64,000 bases of DNA, from assembly GCA_016869535.1 (NCBI GenBank), contig VGDX01000002.1, positions 186,001 through 250,000 on the forward strand. The letters run 5' to 3'. This DNA is from Alphaproteobacteria bacterium. Its GTDB lineage: Bacteria > Pseudomonadota > Alphaproteobacteria > Rhizobiales > Methyloligellaceae. Both the position numbers and the translations under genes were made by a program. The notes beneath the pieces were generated by a model. The model had not been told where the DNA came from. It did no database searches and saw only the letters and a program-made list of their open reading frames with translations. Numbering within the stretch: position 1 is the first letter of the stretch; each line of letters begins with the position of its first letter. Below, in pieces: positions 8,298 through 16,322 of the stretch.

Positions 8298-8696
8298 ATG
8301 AAGTCACGGGATGCATTAATCCGTTTGAAGCGCTTCGAGGTTGACGAGAAGCAGCGCAAGGTCGCTGAGATCGAAGCCATGATCGCCGATTTTCAGCAGA
8401 TGGCGGTGGACCTCGACCGGCAGATCGCCATCGAGCAGGAGCGCGCCGGTATCACCGATGTTAATCACTACGCCTATCCGACCTTCGCCAAGGCCGCGAT
8501 CCAAAGACGCGACAACCTGGCCGCATCGGCTTCAGGGCTTGAGGCGCGACTTGCCTCGGCCAAAGCGGAAGTGGAGGAGTCTTGCGCGGAGCTCAGGAAG
8601 ATCGAGTTGGTAGGCGACCGCGATATCGTCCGGCCCGACACACAAGGTGCTCCGGCAGAACTGGATACGGTCGGCGCTCATCGCGTAGCGAGCTAG
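8298..8696 (+). CDS. fliJ: FliJ-like flagellar export chaperone
   Basis: The start is taken at ATG 8298, giving 132 residues; an upstream extension to 8097 is Pro/Gly-rich and unlike the family. The sequence is almost entirely helical and charged (LKRFEVDEKQRKVAEIE at 8-24), as expected for the FliJ coiled coil that couples the FliI ATPase to the export gate. FliJ proteins are poorly conserved, so much of the weight rests on position: many Hyphomicrobiales carry fliJ beside ctrA. No other flagellar gene is in the window. The last ~15 residues are low-complexity. Confidence 0.7.
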   Translation: MKSRDALIRLKRFEVDEKQRKVAEIEAMIADFQQMAVDLDRQIAIEQERAGITDVNHYAYPTFAKAAIQRRDNLAASASGLEARLASAKAEVEESCAELRKIELVGDRDIVRPDTQGAPAELDTVGAHRVAS

Positions 8697-8706
8697 AACA
8701 TGAATG

Positions 8707-8807
8707 CTCACCTTGAGGAGGGCCGCAGGCCCGTCTCGAAGAGTGAGTTTGTCAGTATGGATCTCATGCTTCGAGACGCGCCCTAAAGGGCGCTCCTCAG
8801 CATGAGG
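8707..8807. repeat. REP-like double-hairpin intergenic repeat
   Basis: The two halves (about 8707-8746 and 8762-8807) are inverted imperfect copies, each containing CTCGAAG or CTTCGAGA, a GAGGAG/CTCCTC block and an inner GC hairpin (GGGCCGCAGGCCC; GCGCCCTAAAGGGCGC). The layout fits the palindromic extragenic repeats scattered through Hyphomicrobiales genomes. It lies between fliJ and yajQ and could also stabilise or end the fliJ transcript. Confidence 0.7.
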
Positions 8808-8833
8808 ATTTGAATCGAGTAATTGAGTAGCTG

Positions 8834-9319
8834 ATGCCGTCCTTCGACATCGTCTCCAAGATCGACCTCGCCGAGGTCGACAACGCGCTCGCCAATATGA
8901 CGCGGGAGATGAGTCAGCGTTACGACTTCAAGAACTCGAAGTCGAAGGTGGCGCGGAACGAGGCGGAAATCACGCTCGACGCCGACGACGACCTCAAGCT
9001 CAAGCAGATGCATGAGTTATTGCAGGGCCATCTCGCCCGCCGCAAAATAGACGCAGGTATCCTTGACTATAAACCTGCTGAAAAGGCGGCTGGGCAGGCC
9101 GTGCGGCAGAAGGTGCTGATCCGCCAGGGTATCGATCGCGAGCTTGCCAAGCGTCTGGTCAAGGAGATCAAGGACGGGAAGCTGAAGGTGCAGGTCACCG
9201 TGCAGGGCGACGAGCTTAGAGTTTCGGGCAAAAAGCGCGACGATCTTCAAGCGGTGATACAGTTCGTCAAAGGGCTTTCGATCGAGCAGCCGATGCAATA
9301 TGTCAATTTCCGGGACTAA
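8834..9319 (+). CDS. yajQ: YajQ family nucleotide-binding protein
   Basis: The 161 residues match the family length. It starts with MPSFDIVSKID, has the SQRYDFKNS segment near residue 35 and ends with PMQYVNFRD, all characteristic of YajQ. The protein has two ferredoxin-like domains; members bind nucleotides, and in Xanthomonas a YajQ protein is a cyclic-di-GMP receptor. It is a single gene downstream of a REP-like repeat, with the lipoprotein gene 37 bases further on. Confidence 0.95.
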   Translation: MPSFDIVSKIDLAEVDNALANMTREMSQRYDFKNSKSKVARNEAEITLDADDDLKLKQMHELLQGHLARRKIDAGILDYKPAEKAAGQAVRQKVLIRQGIDRELAKRLVKEIKDGKLKVQVTVQGDELRVSGKKRDDLQAVIQFVKGLSIEQPMQYVNFRD

Positions 9320-9356
9320 AGACGGATTGCTCAGGGGGTAGGAGTTGCCAGCGATA

Positions 9357-9854
9357 ATGCGAACAGGTTTGGCGCTTCTTGTTGCAGTGGCGGTTCTCGC
9401 CGGCTGCGGCATCCGTTCGCCGGCAAGAATCGCCAGCTCGAACGAGGCGTCGAGCGCAATCGCGTCAGACGAGACCGTCTCGAGCGTGACGCCGGCGCGG
9501 GTGTCGATCGCCGCATCGAAGCCTATGGATGCCTATGTGTTTCTGGGCGGCCGCATCAAGACCTGTTGGTTCAATCCGAGCGACCCCTTGCTGCCGGATC
9601 ATGTCTATCGCGCGGATGTCAGTCCCAACGGGAACAAGGTACAGGTTACCGTGCATGAGGCTCGCAATCTCGGCCGCGCCGGCGCAACCGCCTATGTCAT
9701 CGATTTCAAGCCGGAAGGACGCGGCACCGTCGTGACGTCCCAGAACGTCAAGATGACGCCGGAGCAGGCGACCAAGATGCGCTATGACGTCGAGCGCTGG
9801 AAGCGCGGCGAGACGAATTGCAGCAAGGACATGCCGGCGGCCTCCGGCCAATAA
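9357..9854 (+). CDS. Putative lipoprotein, 165 aa
   Basis: ATG 9357 is chosen because GGAG lies 12 bases upstream; a TTG at 9345 touches that site. The N-terminus is a lipoprotein signal ending in VLAGC, so Cys would be lipidated at about residue 17. The rest is a small soluble domain with two further Cys (KTCWFN and ETNCSKD) likely to form a periplasmic disulphide. I recognise no named family. It converges on the DUF488 gene with four bases between stops. Confidence 0.7.
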   Translation: MRTGLALLVAVAVLAGCGIRSPARIASSNEASSAIASDETVSSVTPARVSIAASKPMDAYVFLGGRIKTCWFNPSDPLLPDHVYRADVSPNGNKVQVTVHEARNLGRAGATAYVIDFKPEGRGTVVTSQNVKMTPEQATKMRYDVERWKRGETNCSKDMPAASGQ

Positions 9855-9858
9855 CCGT

Positions 9859-10317
9859 TTAAGTCTCGACGTACAGGTGTTCGATCCTCTGGCCGCTTTC
9901 CTTGGCCATGCGTTCCGCCACAATCAGCCTGTGACATTGCTCCGGGTCGCGCTCAAGACAGAGCAGGCAGGCTTTCTCGGCTTGCGACACCGCGAGGGCT
10001 TCGCCGAGATCGAGCAATGCTTCAGGCTCTTTCATATGGGCGAGGAACACGCGCTCGAAAGTCGCGTGATCTCCGGAATGGGCCGCGTCACGCCCGGTCT
10101 TCGGCGTGCCGAGACCGCGCAAATGCTTGTAGCCTATCCCGGCTTCGGCGAGATGAGCGGCGAGGGGGGTCTTGGAAAAACCCTTCTTGCGTGAAGCCGC
10201 GATCGCCCGCACATCCAGCACGAGTGTCACGCCCGCCTTGCGCAGCGCCGCGATGAAGGCGGGAATGCTCGCGCCCTCATAGCCGATGGTGAAGATGTGG
10301 TGCTGACGCTTGCCCAT
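9859..10317 (-). CDS. DUF488 family protein
   Basis: The 152-residue protein begins with an IFTIGYEG motif, has LVLDVRAIAASRKKGFSK near 33-50 and ends with a CLLCLERDPEQCHR block. These are the conserved parts of DUF488, whose Cys-His motif resembles a metal or thiol site. The biochemical role is not established. It lies downstream of sciP on the same strand, separated by a perfect 8-bp hairpin. Confidence 0.85.
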   Translation of the reverse strand: MGKRQHHIFTIGYEGASIPAFIAALRKAGVTLVLDVRAIAASRKKGFSKTPLAAHLAEAGIGYKHLRGLGTPKTGRDAAHSGDHATFERVFLAHMKEPEALLDLGEALAVSQAEKACLLCLERDPEQCHRLIVAERMAKESGQRIEHLYVET

Positions 10318-10328
10318 AGCCTGTCATA

Positions 10329-10348
10329 CTATCGGCTTTCGCCGATAG
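10329..10348. repeat. Perfect inverted repeat between sciP and the DUF488 gene
   Basis: Arms CTATCGGC and GCCGATAG around a TTTC loop, 12 bases upstream of the DUF488 start and 26 bases past the sciP stop. No T-run follows on the minus strand, so it is a weak terminator at best; it could be an operator or an RNA hairpin over the start region. Confidence 0.45.
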
Positions 10349-10374
10349 GTGAAAAACGGGCATGCTTGTTTGGC

Positions 10375-10653
10375 TTAGTGGCTGCGATAGTCCTGAAGGC
10401 GGGTCGCGCGCAGGCCAGGGAGACCGTGCTTGTCGATCGAGCGCTGCCAGCTCAAGAACTCATCGACCGTCAATGTATAGCGGGCGCAGGCCTCTTCGAG
10501 GCTCAACAAGCCGCCGCGGACCGCAGCCACCACCTCGGCCTTGCGCCGGATAACCCAGCGCTTGGTATCCTGGGGAGGCAGGTCGGCGATGGTCAGGGGA
10601 CTTCCGTCAGGGCCGATGACATATCTAACGCGCGGCCGGTAATGCTCGGTCAT
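10375..10653 (-). CDS. sciP: CtrA inhibitor SciP (DUF1153)
   Basis: From ATG 10653 the protein has 92 residues, equal to the Caulobacter protein as I recall it. The frame extends 17 codons upstream but that part is not family-like. The conserved core runs through RPRVRYVIGPDGSPLT, RRWVIRRKAEVVAAVRGG, LSLEEACARY and VDEFLSWQRS, a helix-turn-helix fold. In Caulobacter SciP binds CtrA at promoters and blocks RNA polymerase recruitment in G1 cells. Here it lies 2.4 kb from ctrA. Confidence 0.95.
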   Translation of the reverse strand: MTEHYRPRVRYVIGPDGSPLTIADLPPQDTKRWVIRRKAEVVAAVRGGLLSLEEACARYTLTVDEFLSWQRSIDKHGLPGLRATRLQDYRSH

Positions 10654-10907
10654 GTACTTGAACACCGTTACTCGATGAGCCTGAATTCGGGAGGACCGTA
10701 GCAAGCGCCATTTAAGATTTGCCTACTTGCCGGTAAAGGAAACGGCAAGAAATGGCCGGTCTCGGCTTGCCTCGCGAGGGGCTGGTGCTTATTTTCGGGA
10801 GGCTGGGCCCCTGAAGAAGTCGGCGCGAAATCGCGCTTTACCGTCTATATTGCGCGCCCCGGCCAGCCTATTCATACGGAAATCCAAGCGATATTTTCGA
10901 GTCAGCC

Positions 10908-12116
10908 ATGACGCTTAACAGTCTCTATCTTCCTGGCCGTCCGGCCGATACCCGCGTGGTCGTCGCCATGTCGGGCGGGGTGGATTCGTCCGTCGTGGCG
11001 GCCATGCTCAAGGCCGAAGGCTATGACGTGGTCGGCATCACGCTTCAGCTTTACGATCACGGCGAGGCTGTGGGCCGCAAGGGCGCCTGCTGCGCCGGGC
11101 AGGATATCCAGGATGCCCGCCGCGTGGCCGAGACGCTTCGCATCCCGCATTACGTACTCGACTACGAGACGCGTTTCGCCGAGGCGGTGATGGGCGAGTT
11201 CGCCGACAGTTATCTGCACGGCGAGACGCCAGTGCCGTGCGTCTCCTGCAATCAGAAGATCAAGTTCCGCGACCTCTTGCAGACGGCCGCCGGGCTTGGT
11301 GCCGCGGCGCTCGCGACCGGTCACTATGTCAAGAGCAGGCCGGGGCGGAATGGCTTTCAGCTTTATCGCGCCGAGGACAAGGAGCGCGACCAGAGTTATT
11401 TCCTGTTCGCCACCACGCCTGAGCAGCTGAACTTCCTGCGCTTCCCGCTTGGCGATCGCCCGAAAAAAGAGACGCGCGCGCTGGCTCGCCAGTTTGATCT
11501 GGCGGTGGCCGAGAAGCACGACAGCCAGGACATTTGCTTCGTGCCGACTGGGCGCTACACGCAGGTGATCGAGCGCCTGCGTCCCGGCGCGGCGGAGGAA
11601 GGCGATATTGTCCATGTCGATGGCCGCATTCTCGGCCGCCACACCGGCATCATCAATTACACCATCGGCCAGCGTAAGGGCATCGGCGTGGCGGCGCAGG
11701 AACCGCTTTATGTGCTGAAGCTCGATGCAATGCGCCGGCAGGTCGTGGTCGGGCCGCGCGAAGCGCTGCGCACCAGGCTTATCTCATTGCGCGACGTCAA
11801 CTGGCTTGGCGATGAGTCCTTCGAGACGTTCGCTGCGGCAGGCAAGGAGGTCTTGACCCGGATCCGGTCTAGCGGGCCATTGCAGCCGGCGATGCTCGGT
11901 ATAGAAGAGGGCCGTGTCATCGTCGAACTCGCCCACGGTGAGGACGGCGTGTCGCCCGGTCAGGCTTGCGTATTCTATGCGGCCGAAGACGGTGGCGAGC
12001 GGCTGCTTGGCGGTGGCTGGATCAAGACGGCTGCGAGTGGCGCATCGCTTTCCAAGGACCGCTTGGTCGCGGCATCCGGTAAGGCGCCAGAAGCCTTGCT
12101 GGCAGGTCCGCGTTAG
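10908..12116 (+). CDS. mnmA: tRNA-specific 2-thiouridylase MnmA
   Basis: The N-terminal PP-loop ATPase motif is SGGVDSS at residues 22-28. The catalytic Cys residues appear at Cys114 (CNQKIKF) and Cys210 (DSQDICF), followed by the GQRKGIGV central-domain signature near 255 and a C-terminal beta-barrel. The 402 residues fit the alphaproteobacterial form, slightly longer than E. coli MnmA. It installs the 2-thio group on U34 of Lys, Glu and Gln tRNAs using persulfide sulfur. The methyltransferase gene starts eight bases later and is probably co-transcribed. Confidence 0.96.
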   Translation: MTLNSLYLPGRPADTRVVVAMSGGVDSSVVAAMLKAEGYDVVGITLQLYDHGEAVGRKGACCAGQDIQDARRVAETLRIPHYVLDYETRFAEAVMGEFADSYLHGETPVPCVSCNQKIKFRDLLQTAAGLGAAALATGHYVKSRPGRNGFQLYRAEDKERDQSYFLFATTPEQLNFLRFPLGDRPKKETRALARQFDLAVAEKHDSQDICFVPTGRYTQVIERLRPGAAEEGDIVHVDGRILGRHTGIINYTIGQRKGIGVAAQEPLYVLKLDAMRRQVVVGPREALRTRLISLRDVNWLGDESFETFAAAGKEVLTRIRSSGPLQPAMLGIEEGRVIVELAHGEDGVSPGQACVFYAAEDGGERLLGGGWIKTAASGASLSKDRLVAASGKAPEALLAGPR

Positions 12117-12124
12117 GAGGGGCC

Positions 12125-12778
12125 GTGGTCTCCAGAGCACCGGTGGTTGATACGGAGTCCGTGCGGCATGCCTATCGCCGCTGGGCCCCCGTTTACGACT
12201 ATACCTTCGGTCAGGTCGCCGAGGCCGGTCGCCGCCAAGCTGTCAAGACCATCAACGAGCGAGACGGCAGCGTGCTTGAGGTCGGTGTGGGTACCGGCCT
12301 GTCTCTACCCTGTTATGGCCGACATCTAACCATTACCGGCATCGACCTCTCGCCCGAGATGCTGGAGAAGGCGCAGGAAAAGGTCGCGCGGCACAGGCTC
12401 GGCAATGTTGCGGGCTTGCATGAGATGGACGCGAGCGCGCTCACCTTCGCGAATGAAAGCTTCGACACCGTCGTTGCTATGTATGTCATGACCGTGGTGC
12501 CCGAGCCCGAGCGCGTGATGCGCGAACTCGAGCGGGTCTGCGCCACCGGCGGGGAGGTCATCCTTGTCAATCATTTCAGCCAGGAGGAGGGGGTTCGCGG
12601 CTTTCTCGAGCGAAAGCTTGCGCCGTTCGCCGACTATATCGGCTGGCATTCGGTGTTCTCGCTCGATCAGGTGCTGGTCTGCCCGAATCTCCGCCTGATC
12701 GAACGCCGGGCGCTCAAGCCTTTCGGCCTCTTCACCATGCTGCGCTTCGTCAAGAACCCCGCTTCTGGGTCGAATTAA
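12125..12778 (+). CDS. pmtA: SAM-dependent methyltransferase, PmtA-like (phosphatidylethanolamine N-methyltransferase)
   Basis: A GTG start at 12125 follows an AGGAGG site that overlaps the mnmA stop. The protein has 217 residues. YRRWAPVYDYTFG at 17-29 and VLEVGVGTGLSLPCY at 48-62 (SAM motif I) are the pattern of the Rhodobacter/Hyphomicrobiales PmtA group, followed by GIDLSPEML and a MVTVVPEPE-like motif IV. PmtA methylates phosphatidylethanolamine stepwise to phosphatidylcholine at the inner membrane. Related UbiE-type enzymes look similar, so the substrate is inferred from motif style only. Confidence 0.7.
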   Translation: MVSRAPVVDTESVRHAYRRWAPVYDYTFGQVAEAGRRQAVKTINERDGSVLEVGVGTGLSLPCYGRHLTITGIDLSPEMLEKAQEKVARHRLGNVAGLHEMDASALTFANESFDTVVAMYVMTVVPEPERVMRELERVCATGGEVILVNHFSQEEGVRGFLERKLAPFADYIGWHSVFSLDQVLVCPNLRLIERRALKPFGLFTMLRFVKNPASGSN

Positions 12779-12796
12779 GCGCCTTATGAGGCTTGC

Positions 12797-12826
12797 TTGA
12801 CACGAATTGTTGGCGATCCCTATATC
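12797..12826 (+). promoter_or_regulatory. Sigma-70-type promoter of tRNA-Met
   Basis: TTGACA at 12797-12802 and CTATAT at 12820-12825 are 17 bases apart. The tRNA begins 21 bases past the -10 element. Confidence 0.65.
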
Positions 12827-12846
12827 GCCTTCATATCGAGACATTC

Positions 12847-12923
12847 GGCGGAGTAGCTCAGCTGGTTAGAGCAGCGGAATCATAATCCGCGTGTCGGGGG
12901 TTCGAGTCCCTCCTCCGCTACCA
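12847..12923 (+). tRNA. tRNA-Met (anticodon CAT), elongator type
   Basis: A full 77-base cloverleaf: acceptor stem GGCGGAG/CTCCGCT, D-arm GCTC...GAGC, anticodon stem GCGGA/TCCGC with loop ATCATAA, T-arm GGGGG/CCCTC around TTCGAGT, and an encoded CCA. The CAT anticodon fits elongator Met; the initiator is excluded because it lacks the GGG/CCC anticodon-stem pairs. An Ile2 (lysidine) tRNA is less likely because the body resembles alphaproteobacterial elongator Met. Confidence 0.95.
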
Positions 12924-12954
12924 CTGTTACGACCAGGTGTTCGCTCTTAGACCC

Positions 12955-15405
12955 TCAACACTTGATGCGCGACATGGAGGGATCGTAGAGCGGGTCGAGA
13001 AAGACCTCGGCCGGCACGCGTGAGGTGGCGATTTCGAGCTCATAGCGGCCTGACAGCACCTTGTCGCGGTCAACGCCATGCTCCGGGTCGCGGACATAGC
13101 CGTAACCGATCGAGCGGCCGACCGTGTAGCCATAACCGCCGCTGGTGAGCCAGCCGACGCGCTTGCCGTCACGATAGATGGTCTCGCGTCCCAGGAGGAT
13201 GATCGAGGGATCGGTGGTAAAGCCGGCAAGCAGGCGTGGCAGCGGCTTTGCGGCCTGCGCTTGGAGCGCCGTGCGTCCCTGAAATGGCGTGGCCGATTTC
13301 AGTTTCACCGCCCAGCCGAGACCTGCCACCAGCGGCGAATGATCCGGCCCGATATCGGCCCCCCAGGCGCGGTAGCCTTTCTCCAGGCGCAGCGACTCGA
13401 TGGCGCGGTACCCGGCATTGGCGATGCCGTGCGGTTCACCGGCCGCCATCAGCGCGTCGTAAACGCTGGCGGCGAACTCCACGGGGATATGCAGCTCCCA
13501 GCCTAGCTCGCCGACATAGGTGACGCGCAGCGCGAGCACGGGCGCGCCGGCGATCTCAATCCGTCTCAGCCTGCCGAAAGGAAAGGCGGCGTTTGACATG
13601 TCTTGTTCGGTCAGACTTTGGATGACGTCGCGTGAGCTGGGACCCATCACCGACAGCACGGCGTTGGACGAGGTGACGTCCATCAACCGCGCATCGAGGC
13701 CCTCCGGGATCGAGCGTGAGATCCAGTCGAAATCGTGGGTGGCGAAGCCCGTGCCGGTGACGATGTAATATTCGGTCTCTGACAATCTGCCGACCGTCAG
13801 GTCGCATTCGATGCCGCCGCGCGCATTCAACATCTGCGTGTAGGTGAGGCGCCCCGGCGGCCGCGTCACGTCATTGGCGGCAATCCATGACAGCGCCTTT
13901 TCCGCGTCCCGGCCGGCCAGCAGGAACTTGGCGAACGACGTCTGGTCGAACACGGCGACCCGCTCGCGGGCGGCCCTGTGCTCGCGCCCGACCGCATCGA
14001 ACCAGTTCTGCCGCTCGTAGCTATAAACGTCCTCGGCCTTCTCTCCACCGGCAAGATCGGCGAACCAGTTCGGCCGCTCCCAGCCGAGCTTCTCGCCGAA
14101 CGAGGCGTCTTGCGCCTTGAGCTTGTCGTAAAGCGGCGAGCGCCTGAGCGGCCGGCCCGAGCGATATTCCTCGAACGGCCAGGCCATCGTGTAGTGCTTG
14201 GCGTAAGCTTCCAGCGTGCGGGTGCGCACCCAATTCGTGTCGAGATGGTTCTTGCCGAAGCGGCGGATATCGACCGGCCACAGATCGTAGGGTGGCTCAC
14301 CCTTGGCGATCCATTCGGCAAGCACCATGCCGGCGCCGCCGCCAGAGGCGATGCCGAACGCGTTGAAGCCGGCGCCGACAAAGACGCCGCGCGTCTCGGG
14401 CGCTTCGCCCAGGATGAAATTCCCGTCGGGGGTGAAACTCTCGGGGCCGTTGATGAACTCCTTGATGCCGGCCGTTTGCATGGCCGGTACGCGGCCGATG
14501 GCCATCTCGAGCAGCGGCTCGAAATGGTCGAAATAGCTGTCGAGCAGCTGGAACTCGAAATTCTCCGGCAAGCCCTCGCTTGCCCACGGGATGGGATTGG
14601 GCTCGTAGCCGCCCATCACCAGCCCGCCGACCTCTTCTTTCCAATAGGTGAGACGGTCCGGATCGCGCAAGGTCGGGAGCGTTGAGGTCACCCCTTCGAT
14701 TCCCTCGGTGATCAGATATTGATGCTGCACGGACACGAGCGGAATGTTGACGCCGGCCATGCGGCCCAGCTCGCGCGACCACTGACCTGCACAGATCACG
14801 AGTTTGTCGCAAGCGATCCGGCCTTTATCGGTGAGAACGGCGCGTACCCGGCCGTTTTCGACCTCGATGTCTGTAACTGTGACCCCCTCGGCGATGGTGA
14901 CGCCCCCCATGCGCGCTCCCTTGGCGAGCGACATGGTGATGTCCGAAGGCGACGCCTGCCCGTCGGTCGGCAGGAAGGCGGCGCCGACCACGTCGTCGAC
15001 CTGCATCAGCGGCCACAGCGCTTGCGCCTCTTTCGGTGTGAGCAAATGCATCTCAAGCCCGAACGAGGTGGCGGTGGTCGCCTGCCGCTTCACTTCGGTC
15101 CAGCGCTCGGCATTGCAGGCGAGCCGCAAGCCGCCGTTGCGTTTCCAGCCCGTGGCGAGGCCAGTCTCTTGCTCAAGTTTGTCGTAGAGTGCGACGGAGT
15201 AACCGAGGAGTTGGGTGATGTTGGCGCTAGTGCGCAGCTGTCCGACGAGCCCAGCAGCATGCCAGGTCGAGCCGCAGGTGAGCTTCCCGCGCTCGAGCAG
15301 GATCACATCGGTGAGCCCCATCTTGCCGAGATGGTAGGCCACGGAGCAGCCGACGATACCGCCGCCCACGATGACGACTTTCGCGGAGGACGGCAGCTCG
15401 CTCAT
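12955..15405 (-). CDS. Dimethylglycine/sarcosine dehydrogenase-like flavoprotein
   Basis: An 816-residue two-domain enzyme. The N-terminal DAO-type FAD domain has VVIVGGGIVGCSVAYHLG at 10-27 and GSTWHAAGL at 45-53; the equivalent His in mammalian dimethylglycine dehydrogenase (here His49) is covalently linked to FAD. The C-terminal half (from about 430) is a GcvT/aminomethyltransferase-type folate domain, with GELGWELHIP near 635. Such enzymes demethylate N-methylated glycines and pass the one-carbon unit to tetrahydrofolate. Its start overlaps the stop of the phosphotransferase gene by four bases, making it the last gene of the betaine-type transport operon. Confidence 0.88.
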   Translation of the reverse strand: MSELPSSAKVVIVGGGIVGCSVAYHLGKMGLTDVILLERGKLTCGSTWHAAGLVGQLRTSANITQLLGYSVALYDKLEQETGLATGWKRNGGLRLACNAERWTEVKRQATTATSFGLEMHLLTPKEAQALWPLMQVDDVVGAAFLPTDGQASPSDITMSLAKGARMGGVTIAEGVTVTDIEVENGRVRAVLTDKGRIACDKLVICAGQWSRELGRMAGVNIPLVSVQHQYLITEGIEGVTSTLPTLRDPDRLTYWKEEVGGLVMGGYEPNPIPWASEGLPENFEFQLLDSYFDHFEPLLEMAIGRVPAMQTAGIKEFINGPESFTPDGNFILGEAPETRGVFVGAGFNAFGIASGGGAGMVLAEWIAKGEPPYDLWPVDIRRFGKNHLDTNWVRTRTLEAYAKHYTMAWPFEEYRSGRPLRRSPLYDKLKAQDASFGEKLGWERPNWFADLAGGEKAEDVYSYERQNWFDAVGREHRAARERVAVFDQTSFAKFLLAGRDAEKALSWIAANDVTRPPGRLTYTQMLNARGGIECDLTVGRLSETEYYIVTGTGFATHDFDWISRSIPEGLDARLMDVTSSNAVLSVMGPSSRDVIQSLTEQDMSNAAFPFGRLRRIEIAGAPVLALRVTYVGELGWELHIPVEFAASVYDALMAAGEPHGIANAGYRAIESLRLEKGYRAWGADIGPDHSPLVAGLGWAVKLKSATPFQGRTALQAQAAKPLPRLLAGFTTDPSIILLGRETIYRDGKRVGWLTSGGYGYTVGRSIGYGYVRDPEHGVDRDKVLSGRYELEIATSRVPAEVFLDPLYDPSMSRIKC

Positions 15406-16322
15406 GCTTTGTCCATAGCGTCAAAAGCGCCGTAGGCAGAATCGAAACGGCGCAAATTTTCCGCCGTATAGGCCCCGTAGTCGAAATCGACGGTGGAGTA
15501 GATCTCGGACACCATGCTCCACATCGTTTCACGGAGCAGAGATGCCGCGGTCATCGCCGCGGCACGGAGGCGCAGCGCATCGTCAACCGGCTTGCCGAAA
15601 TAGAGGCTTAATGCTGCCTCGGCTTGTTCGCGCGGCAGCTCGCTATTGGAGGCGAGACCCCCGAGATCGAAGAGCGGCGAATTGTATCCGGCGTATTCCC
15701 AATCCACGAGCCAAAGCCGTTTGCCGTCATCGATAAAATTGGCAGCGAGCAGATCGTTATGACCGAACACGACGTCGATCGGGCCGACGGCAGCTTCAAG
15801 CCGCGCGGCGCGCGCGAGCAGGTCCGGCAGAAGAGGGGCGTGCCGGCTGCCCCCTTCCTTCAGCGTGTGCGCATAGTCGCGGACCACATGGAACACCCAG
15901 AACATCGCCGCCGGCCCGCGCAGATATTGCGGAATATCACGGTGACACCGTCTGACCATGTCGACCAGACGTTCGAGATTGGCCGGGTCGCGTATGTCCT
16001 CCGGGGTGAAGGTACGTCCCTCGATGAAATCGAGCACGAGAATGCCCGGCTCCGCATGCACCACTTCGGGGCTTAGCCCCGCGAGATGAGCGGCGCGGCT
16101 CGCCGCCAGCTCGGTCGCACGCACGATGCCGTGCACGAGAATATCGTCCCCTACGCGCACGACATAGCGGCGGCCTCTGTCCTCGACCTTGAAGTTCTTA
16201 TTGGTGATGCCGCCCGTTAACGGTTCCGGATCGACGCGTCCCTGCCAGATCGGGAGGGAAGCAACGCGCGAAGCGGCGTTATCCTTATGGCTCACGCGTG
16301 CGGCCTCCCTGTCCTGCGGCAA
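15402..16322 (-). CDS. Choline/ethanolamine kinase-like phosphotransferase
   Basis: An aminoglycoside-phosphotransferase-fold kinase of 306 residues. LTGGITNKNFKV near 35-46 is the nucleotide loop, FGHNDLLAANF near 191 the catalytic loop with Asp, and LVDWEYAGYN near 210 the metal-binding DWE, the form typical of choline/ethanolamine kinases. GTG at 16295 is an alternative start with less overlap with the permease gene. The overlaps with the permease gene upstream and the flavoprotein gene downstream tie it to quaternary-amine uptake. The acceptor (choline, ethanolamine or another amino alcohol) is not known. Confidence 0.82.
   Translation of the reverse strand: MPQDREAARVSHKDNAASRVASLPIWQGRVDPEPLTGGITNKNFKVEDRGRRYVVRVGDDILVHGIVRATELAASRAAHLAGLSPEVVHAEPGILVLDFIEGRTFTPEDIRDPANLERLVDMVRRCHRDIPQYLRGPAAMFWVFHVVRDYAHTLKEGGSRHAPLLPDLLARAARLEAAVGPIDVVFGHNDLLAANFIDDGKRLWLVDWEYAGYNSPLFDLGGLASNSELPREQAEAALSLYFGKPVDDALRLRAAAMTAASLLRETMWSMVSEIYSTVDFDYGAYTAENLRRFDSAYGAFDAMDKA

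Noticed and set aside
10705..10730. A possible CtrA box upstream of sciP
   Set aside because: Only one TTAA half-site (10712-10715); the partner at seven-base spacing is CTAC, too weak to report.
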